A stretch of DNA of 64,000 nucleotides. It comes from UKL13-2 sp038321965 (GTDB lineage Bacteria; Pseudomonadota; Gammaproteobacteria; Burkholderiales; Usitatibacteraceae). Each line of letters opens with the position of its first letter. The stretch's first letter is position 1. Shown one piece after another: positions 58,353 to 64,000 of this stretch. A program made the translations under genes and the position numbers. The notes beneath the pieces were generated by a model. The model saw nothing but the letters and a program-made list of their open reading frames with translations. It did no database searches and had not been told where the DNA came from. The stretch lies in contig JBBQFL010000001.1 of NCBI GenBank assembly GCA_038321965.1, forward strand, positions 186,001 to 250,000. Reading direction: 5' to 3'.

Positions 58353-59024
58353 ATGACGCGCGTCCCGGTCCCCGAGTCGGCATCCGTGAAATACGCGGGA
58401 ACACAGCCACAAATCCGTAAGCCATTCTCCATGATTCGCGAGTTTCATCTCGCCGACTGGTTCACACTCGCCAATGCGATCTGCGGCATGGGTGCGTTGT
58501 TTGCCGTGATGTCGTACATTCAGTTGAACAGCATTCGGCATATCTATTTTGCGTGTGGCCTGGTGCTGGCTGCGCTGGTATTTGATGTCATTGACGGACG
58601 GGTCGCCCGCTGGCGCCAGAAGACCTCGGCCATGGGCCGCGAGCTCGATTCGCTGGCCGACGTGATTTCGTTCGGCGTGGCGCCCGCCATCATCGCCTTC
58701 GGTTGCGGCATGAGCGGCTTTTTCGACCGTATCGTTCTCGCCTTTTTCGTCGCCTGCGGCGTTTCGCGGCTGGCCCGCTACAACGTCACCGCCGAAATGC
58801 TCTCCGACAGCAGCGACAAAGTGCAGTACTTTGAGGGCACGCCCATCCCCACATCAGTGTTGCTGGTTTGCCTGCTGACATTGGCCGCATTTATGGGCGC
58901 GCTGGGTGAAGACCTCTGGTTTGGTGAGTTCAGCATTTTCGGATTGCAGTTTCATCCGCTGGTGCTGTTGTTCGCCGTATCGGGGTCGCTGATGATCAGC
59001 AGGATTCGTATACCCAAGCTTTGA
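58353..59024 (+). CDS. pssA: CDP-diacylglycerol-serine O-phosphatidyltransferase
   Basis: A 223-residue membrane enzyme making phosphatidylserine. The CDP-alcohol phosphotransferase motif DG-x2-AR-x8-G-x3-D-x3-D is complete in DVIDGRVARWRQKTSAMG, then RELDSLAD. Six or so helices follow. This is the membrane (type II) class. ATG 58353 with a GGAG eight bases upstream is preferred to 58329. Head-group specificity (serine versus another alcohol) is from family resemblance. Confidence 0.9.
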   Translation: MTRVPVPESASVKYAGTQPQIRKPFSMIREFHLADWFTLANAICGMGALFAVMSYIQLNSIRHIYFACGLVLAALVFDVIDGRVARWRQKTSAMGRELDSLADVISFGVAPAIIAFGCGMSGFFDRIVLAFFVACGVSRLARYNVTAEMLSDSSDKVQYFEGTPIPTSVLLVCLLTLAAFMGALGEDLWFGEFSIFGLQFHPLVLLFAVSGSLMISRIRIPKL

Positions 59025-59146
59025 GCAGCTTTTTTGCAGACCACGTCTGGATAGTCAAACCGTTGTGCGACGAGGATTTTCAGGCAAATTGAGTCTATGG
59101 ACTGCGCCGGAGATTCGCCTTCAGTGTGAGGAACTTCTTATAAAAT

Positions 59147-59235
59147 CCGTTCACCGTGAGCCTGTCGAAGGGTCGTGCTGTAAGGTGCTGATTCCAGCGA
59201 GTGAGCGTGAGGGTCGACGAGCTCACGACGAATGG
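59147..59235. repeat. Dispersed inverted repeat with GTGAGCCTGTCGA-type arms
   Basis: CCGTTCACCGTGAGCCTGTCGA (22 nt; 59147-59168) and the arm at 59214-59235 are inverted copies matching at 17 of 22 positions, with a 45-nt interior. The left arm resembles the GTGAGCCTGTCGAAG type of short repeat scattered through many proteobacterial genomes. It occupies the ~290-bp gap between pssA and the cyclase gene; nothing else was recognised there. Confidence 0.55.
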
Positions 59236-59318
59236 CTAAAGGGTTATTAAAAGTTACCTAAGTGATGGGCGGCTGCAGCCAGCTGGGACGAATCGCACAG
59301 ACCAAGTCTCGACTCGCA

Positions 59319-62300
59319 TCACACAGTTTCATGGAGCGAGAGATTCATCGCGACAAAAATTACCGCCCCCTGTGACGCCGCCAATCGGTTGGACTCCGCA
59401 AGCGCGCGAGCAGCGACTGCGTGGTCTCCCAGTGCCTGCTCAACCAGGAATCGCAGCCGCGCTGCATGCGCCTGCAGCCACTGTTCGCCAGTCAGCCGCT
59501 CGACGAGCAGAGGGTCGTTCAGCGTCTTGCGGGCGGCCGCGGCATCGCCGGCGATAAGTTCGGCGCGGGCTTGCACGAGCAGAAACGCCGGCACGCCGAT
59601 GTTGTGGCCGGTGCCGCGCCAAGCGCTGATCGCGGCGGATACTTCCTGTACGCCGCCCAAATCGCCGGTCGCAGCTCTGGCCCAGCCATGTACCGCGTGC
59701 GCAGCGGTCGCGAGCAGATCAAATCCGCGTTCGAGGCACAAGTCACGCGCGGCCAGAGAGACTGGAAGAGCGGCGACGGGATCGTTGAGATACAGGGCTG
59801 TCCACATGGCCGCGCCGTAAGCATAGGCGCGCGTGAACGGCGGTAAACCGCCTTCAGCCAGCGCGATGGCGGCTGCCGCTTCTGCTCTGGCGCCGGTCGC
59901 ATCTCCCGCATAGGCATTTGCCCAGGCGAGAATCCCACGCGTGGCGACTTCGGTGTTCTGCACCAGGCTGATTTCGGTACTTCCTACCGGCGGTCTGAAA
60001 TCCAATGCCGCGCGCATGGTGGTTCGTGCTGCCTCGACGCGTCCGTTCCAAAAATGCGTAGAGCCCTGCGCCCGTAGCGCCTCACTTTTGAGTGCAATAT
60101 CGTCTGCGCGCTCGGCAATCTCGACCATGTCAGCGGCCAGTTCCGCCGCGCGCTCGTATTCGACTTCGCCGATGGCGATCTGCCATTGCCCGCGTACCGT
60201 GCGAAACAGCAAATCGCTGCGTCCGGAGGAAAGGCACAGTGCCCGCGCGCTGGCAAACAATTCGGTACTGGCGGTGTCAGCCCAGCCGTTGGTCGCCATC
60301 AGCATGGCGCATAGCCCCAGTTGCAACTCGATCGTAAGACTGGTTTTCTCGGTACTTTCGGGGCATTGCGACAACAAGGCCAGCGCATTGCGAAACGCGT
60401 CTTCGGCTTCGCGCCCCGCTGCTGCTGCTGCTGCGATACGGCCCGACTGCCGATAATAGTCAACAGCCTTTTGCGCGCAATGCGGGCGCGGCGTGCGATC
60501 TTCGGCCGCGCGATGCCAGTGGTAGGCCATGGTTGCTGCCATGTTTGGCGCCGCAGCCAACCCCTCGCGTTCGTATTTTTCTGCAAGCACCTCATGCAGC
60601 TCGCGGCGTTGGGAAAACAGCATCATGTTGTAGATGATTTTCAACAGCAACTCGCTTCGGAAGCGGTACGCTGAACTGCCGCCCGCAGTTCCGTTCACCC
60701 GCAGCGTCAGCAGCGCCTGATCAAAAACTTCGCAGTGGCCGTCGACAGCGGGCTGGTCTTTATGTACCGGGTGAATTGCACTGAGCGTGGTGCTTTCAAA
60801 CTGGCTACCGATCACGCTCGCGACTTTGATGGTGAGCTGTTCGTCCGGCGACAACCGGTCGATGCGCGCAGTGATCAGGCCCTCAACGGTATTGGGCAAT
60901 TTGATCGCCTTCAGATCGCGCCCGCCGCACCATTCGGCACTGTCACCGTGAATGACGAGCAGGCCATCAGCGCGCAGTGCCAAGGCGATTTCTTCGGCAT
61001 AGACCGGCACACCCTCGGCACGCTCGATGATCAGCCGCCCGGCAAGATCGGGCAGCGTCTTGATGCCAAGTCGCCAGCAGGCGACCTGGGTGATCGCCTC
61101 ATCCGTCAGTGGTTTCAACTCAATCACATTTACTGACTTGTTACGTTGAAGATCTCCCAACCAAGGCGTATCGCGCCCCGCCTCCGGCGTAAACGATGCA
61201 ATCACCAGCAGTGGTGCGGCGTGGCCTGCAAGACGCATCAGCATCTCGGCCGATGCGCCGTCTATCCATTGCACATCGTGCAAAACGACAACTACCGGTT
61301 TCCGTAAGGCCGACTGCCCAAGGACCGCTTCGAACAAGTCACGGGTGCGTTCTGCGCGACCGCTACCGGCGAGATTGCGAGTTTCATCGTTGTCGTCCCA
61401 GCCTAGCGGCAATACCGGCTCGAATAGCGGGGCCGCCATGAGGTGGCGCGGATCGTCGGGGAGTGCTGCCAATATGCTGTAGCGCCGCGCTGCCGGATCC
61501 GGTGCGGTCAGCTCAGCGCGAAATAGCCCCTCAAACACGCTGCACCATGCGCCATAGGGTGTGTGATGGTCGATCGAGTCGCCGGCACCAACCAGAACCG
61601 TCATGCCGCGCGCGCGCGCGCGCCGTGCCGCTTCCTCCAGTGCACGTCCCATGCCCATGCCGCGCTCGGCCTTGATGAGCACCCCGCCGCCCGACTCGCC
61701 TCGCGTGATGGCGTCGAGTCGATCATTAATAATAGCCATTTCGGCTTCGCGGCCAATCGGTGGCGCGCGCGTGACGCCGGTGCTGGCCTGCGTCACTGTG
61801 TCGCCTTCAACGGGGCGGAAAATCGCAACTGGCGCTGACCTGCCTTTAACCTGTATCGGCGGCAGCGTTTCAAACTTCAGACGGCGTTGCGCGGCCGTCC
61901 AGGTTGGCTCGTCGCATAGCAAGCCACCGTTTCCGGGTGCTTTGGCCGCCTGCATCAAACGCGCAGCGAGGTTAACGATGTTGCCCATGACGGTATATTC
62001 GCGGCGCTGTGCATTACCGATGGAGCCGCAGAATGCGAGCCCGGTAGTGATGCCGATGCTACATTCGTGGCCGGCCGCAATCAGCACCTGGCGCATGGCC
62101 AGGGCCGCGCGCACCGCGCGCTCCGGATCGTCAATATGGCCCAGAGGCGGCAAGCCAAGTACTGCAATCAGCGAAGCACCCTTGTCGTCGACACTGATCT
62201 TGTTGATGCTGCCTTCGAAGCGGTATAGCGCCAATTGCATGGATTTCATCGTTTTATGGGCATCAGCCAACGGCCGCTCCGCATTAAACGTGGGGAGGTT

Positions 62301-63098
62301 CAGAAAGATCACCGACAGGCGGCGCTGTTCACCCAGCCAATCGGTCTGATTGGCATCCAGACGGGTGCGAATCGCCCCAGGAATGTACCGGCGCAGCGCA
62401 GCCGCGGCGATCGGTAGCACATCGACCACGCTGGCAGCGGGTGCGTCCGCGATGAACGGGCCGGTGACGCGGAACGCACCCTCGTCCAAAGGCTCGGCAG
62501 CTACGTCGCCGCGGATATACGCCGCTGCTGCTGCGGAAAGCACCACATCGCCCGGCGAGGCCAGGCCATTGGCAATACCAACTTGCTCCAGCGGCGAGCC
62601 AGCCAGAAGAAATTCCCAGCGCTCGTAGACGCCGCCAAGATGCGAACAAACCACCTCCCCGGCGCCGACAGAGATTTTCATCGAGAGGCGCAAGTCGCCA
62701 CCGACGTCGTAGTTGTTTAGCTCCAGCTGTAGTTGCAGGGCGCAAGCCGTGGCACGCCTGATGGCGAACGCGAGGGCTTCACTTGGCCCGTCTGGCGCGG
62801 GCCACAACACGATCAGGGCGTCGCCCGCGAACTTGACCACGTCGCCGCCCCAGTGCTCAACGATATCAATGATGCGGCCGAAATACAGATTGAGTACCTG
62901 CGTCAGGTGTTCGGTGCCGGCTGGGCCCTCAGCGGCCAGGCGTTCGGTGAGCTTGGTGAATCCGGACACGTCGGCAAACAGCAGCGCAGCTGGAAAGCGC
63001 TCTCCGACGGGCTCATTGCCGCCCAGGCGGCCATCGTTGGCGCGTTGCACGATCAGCTTCGGCAAGTAGCTGGCCAAGGCCTTTAGGTAGGTCGACAT
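59319..63098 (-). CDS. Class III adenylyl cyclase with two cyclase domains, ATPase-like core and helical repeats (soluble adenylyl cyclase-like)
   Basis: A 1259-residue protein. Cyclase domain 1 (about 35-200) has metal Asp43 (LLFADVSGF), Lys89 and Asp93 (VVKFAGDALIV). Domain 2 (about 260-400) lacks the first metal Asp (VIFLNLPTF) but keeps DDKGAS and MGNIVNLAARL with the Asn and Arg, so the two can form one active site, as in mammalian ADCY10. An AAA/STAND-like part follows, but its Walker A reads AERGMGMGR: the Lys is Met483 and the Ser/Thr is Gly484. A Walker B-like VVVLHDVQWID remains. TPR-like repeats fill residues ~800-1250. Probably cytosolic. Downstream of a GT4 gene on the same strand. 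Confidence 0.88.
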   Translation of the reverse strand: MSTYLKALASYLPKLIVQRANDGRLGGNEPVGERFPAALLFADVSGFTKLTERLAAEGPAGTEHLTQVLNLYFGRIIDIVEHWGGDVVKFAGDALIVLWPAPDGPSEALAFAIRRATACALQLQLELNNYDVGGDLRLSMKISVGAGEVVCSHLGGVYERWEFLLAGSPLEQVGIANGLASPGDVVLSAAAAAYIRGDVAAEPLDEGAFRVTGPFIADAPAASVVDVLPIAAAALRRYIPGAIRTRLDANQTDWLGEQRRLSVIFLNLPTFNAERPLADAHKTMKSMQLALYRFEGSINKISVDDKGASLIAVLGLPPLGHIDDPERAVRAALAMRQVLIAAGHECSIGITTGLAFCGSIGNAQRREYTVMGNIVNLAARLMQAAKAPGNGGLLCDEPTWTAAQRRLKFETLPPIQVKGRSAPVAIFRPVEGDTVTQASTGVTRAPPIGREAEMAIINDRLDAITRGESGGGVLIKAERGMGMGRALEEAARRARARGMTVLVGAGDSIDHHTPYGAWCSVFEGLFRAELTAPDPAARRYSILAALPDDPRHLMAAPLFEPVLPLGWDDNDETRNLAGSGRAERTRDLFEAVLGQSALRKPVVVVLHDVQWIDGASAEMLMRLAGHAAPLLVIASFTPEAGRDTPWLGDLQRNKSVNVIELKPLTDEAITQVACWRLGIKTLPDLAGRLIIERAEGVPVYAEEIALALRADGLLVIHGDSAEWCGGRDLKAIKLPNTVEGLITARIDRLSPDEQLTIKVASVIGSQFESTTLSAIHPVHKDQPAVDGHCEVFDQALLTLRVNGTAGGSSAYRFRSELLLKIIYNMMLFSQRRELHEVLAEKYEREGLAAAPNMAATMAYHWHRAAEDRTPRPHCAQKAVDYYRQSGRIAAAAAAGREAEDAFRNALALLSQCPESTEKTSLTIELQLGLCAMLMATNGWADTASTELFASARALCLSSGRSDLLFRTVRGQWQIAIGEVEYERAAELAADMVEIAERADDIALKSEALRAQGSTHFWNGRVEAARTTMRAALDFRPPVGSTEISLVQNTEVATRGILAWANAYAGDATGARAEAAAAIALAEGGLPPFTRAYAYGAAMWTALYLNDPVAALPVSLAARDLCLERGFDLLATAAHAVHGWARAATGDLGGVQEVSAAISAWRGTGHNIGVPAFLLVQARAELIAGDAAAARKTLNDPLLVERLTGEQWLQAHAARLRFLVEQALGDHAVAARALAESNRLAASQGAVIFVAMNLSLHETV

Positions 63099-63227
63099 AT
63101 TGACTCGAGTTTGGCGTTAGGCAGTCGAAGTAACACCCATTTGGTGTTGGGCAATGTATCCGGCAGCTGGCGTGCCGTCAACAACAGGGCAAGATCGCGG
63201 CCTTGAATAGCGCGTTCCCCGCCCAGC

Positions 63228-64000
63228 TCAGGCGAGAAGCTGGCGATACAACGCCGCATACTGTGCACTGGTCGTGGCCTGGGTGAAAGGCAACACCTTC
63301 GCCCGCGCCCGCGCGCCCATGGCCGGATCAGCCACTGCGGTCTGAATCGATTTTGCGATTGCTTCCGTGTCCAGCGCATCGGTGACGAAGCTATCAACAC
63401 CGTGCTCGATCCAGTCGGCAGCACCCGACTGCGCGCTGGCGACGACAGGTAGTCCGCACGACATCGCCTCGCCGAAGACCAGGCCAAAGGGCTCGTACAA
63501 AGACGGCATGACAAAGACGTCGCTCGCTGCGTAGTAGGGCCGAACATCGGCAAGTGCACCCGTGAAGTGCGCGCGATCCATCAATCCCAATGAGTAAGCA
63601 AACGCCTGATACCTCGCGGCGTTCTTATCTTTGCCGACCACGATGGCATGCAAACCAGGGACCTTGGCTGCCGCCATGAGAAATCCAGCGACGCCTTTTC
63701 GTTCGAATCCGGAGCCGACGTAGATCGCCACCGCTGCGTCTGGTGAAATTCCTAGTTGCTTTCTTGTTGCAAGCCGATGCTCGTCGCGCAACCGAGGATG
63801 AAACGCGTCCGAATCGATGCTGCCATAAATAACATGCAGCTTTTCTGCGGCTACACCGTAATGGCGGATCACGTCTTGCTTCACCATTTGCGAGATACAG
63901 ATAACGGCTCTGAGTTTTGATGACTGATACATGCGCCGTTCAGCATCCAGCACGTAACGATGGTGCGGATTGATACTCACGCCGAATTTTTTCATCGGTG
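63228..64000 (-). CDS. Family 4 glycosyltransferase, 5' end beyond the window
   Basis: At least 257 codons open from the window edge to the stop at 63228. The GT-B C-terminal domain is clear: VIYGSIDSDAFHP, AVAIYVGSGFERKGVAGFLMA, VFVMPSLYEPFGLVFGEAMSCGLPVVAS with the EPFG-x4-E nucleotide-sugar motif. About 110 N-terminal residues of a normal GT4 are missing, and an internal ATG at 63995 is probably not the start. RfaG-like enzymes add hexoses to LPS core or related glycans. It ends 129 bp before the cyclase gene. Confidence 0.88.
   Translation of the reverse strand, partial: PMKKFGVSINPHHRYVLDAERRMYQSSKLRAVICISQMVKQDVIRHYGVAAEKLHVIYGSIDSDAFHPRLRDEHRLATRKQLGISPDAAVAIYVGSGFERKGVAGFLMAAAKVPGLHAIVVGKDKNAARYQAFAYSLGLMDRAHFTGALADVRPYYAASDVFVMPSLYEPFGLVFGEAMSCGLPVVASAQSGAADWIEHGVDSFVTDALDTEAIAKSIQTAVADPAMGARARAKVLPFTQATTSAQYAALYRQLLA

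Noticed and set aside
59065..59250. Plus-strand frame of 61 codons downstream of pssA
   Set aside because: Most of it is the dispersed inverted repeat, which gives a chance reading frame.

Overview
The window looks like a chromosomal segment of a betaproteobacterium. The basis is gene order and gene content: zapB-like/zapA followed by 6S RNA and an EVE-domain gene, a gap-pgk-pyk-fba-purC run, rdgB-hemW, ubiK next to the YifB ATPase, an RNB nuclease followed by a TonB-like gene, and metH. A genus cannot be named from the sequence alone. There is no prophage, integron, CRISPR array, rRNA, tRNA or transposase.

Layout. 1-1.4 kb: the 5' part of a PAS-PAS-GGDEF-EAL gene (minus), cut by the window edge. 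1.58-5.2 kb (plus): cell division genes, 6S RNA, EVE protein, CidA/LrgA-LrgB-TauE membrane proteins and an orphan BrnA-like antitoxin. 5.3-16.6 kb (mostly minus): an M20 hydrolase, then a central-carbon block read gap -> SMR exporter -> DUF6356 -> lipoprotein -> pgk -> pyk -> two accessory genes -> fba -> purC -> HAD. A broken GGDEF gene lies beside fba. 16.7-18.6 kb: rdgB-hemW. 18.6-22.8 kb (minus): folE2, then a porin-glnK-amtB operon behind a readable sigma-54 promoter with NtrC-like sites. 23-35.6 kb: ubiK, yifB, two MFS carriers, DUF2834, rhodanese, an M20 amidohydrolase, a DUF885 metallopeptidase behind a terminator-like hairpin, and metH. 35.8-37.3 kb: an EAL phosphodiesterase facing a membrane-anchored BLUF photoreceptor. 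37.6-42.2 kb: TonB-like protein, RNB nuclease, gamma-glutamyltransferase-like enzyme. 42.3-48.4 kb: a surface polysaccharide set (two GT2 enzymes, O-antigen ligase, MsbA-type ABC transporter, UDP-glucuronate decarboxylase). 48.5-51.6 kb: GNAT, OPT transporter, small membrane protein. 51.9-56.6 kb: a tightly overlapping tal-ackA-phosphoketolase operon. 56.9-64 kb: OmpA-like protein, a relic of an alternative oxidase, pssA, a large class III adenylyl cyclase with ATPase and repeat domains, and a GT4 glycosyltransferase running off the right edge.

How it fits together. The carbon genes cover lower glycolysis/gluconeogenesis (fba, gap, pgk, pyk) and, separately, a phosphoketolase shunt giving acetyl phosphate and ATP plus acetate. 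The amtB operon handles ammonium under apparent NtrC control. Signalling is rich: c-di-GMP (PAS-GGDEF-EAL, GGDEF relic, EAL), blue light (BLUF) and cAMP (soluble-adenylyl-cyclase-like protein). Between genes there is a family of about 60-bp imperfect palindromes flanked by AAAC/GTTT (five copies recognised). No wholly new defence or biosynthetic system was found. The best candidates for follow-up are the cyclase with a destroyed Walker A motif, the BLUF/EAL pair, the phosphoketolase operon, the palindrome family, the alternative-oxidase relic and the hairpin-guarded DUF885 leader.
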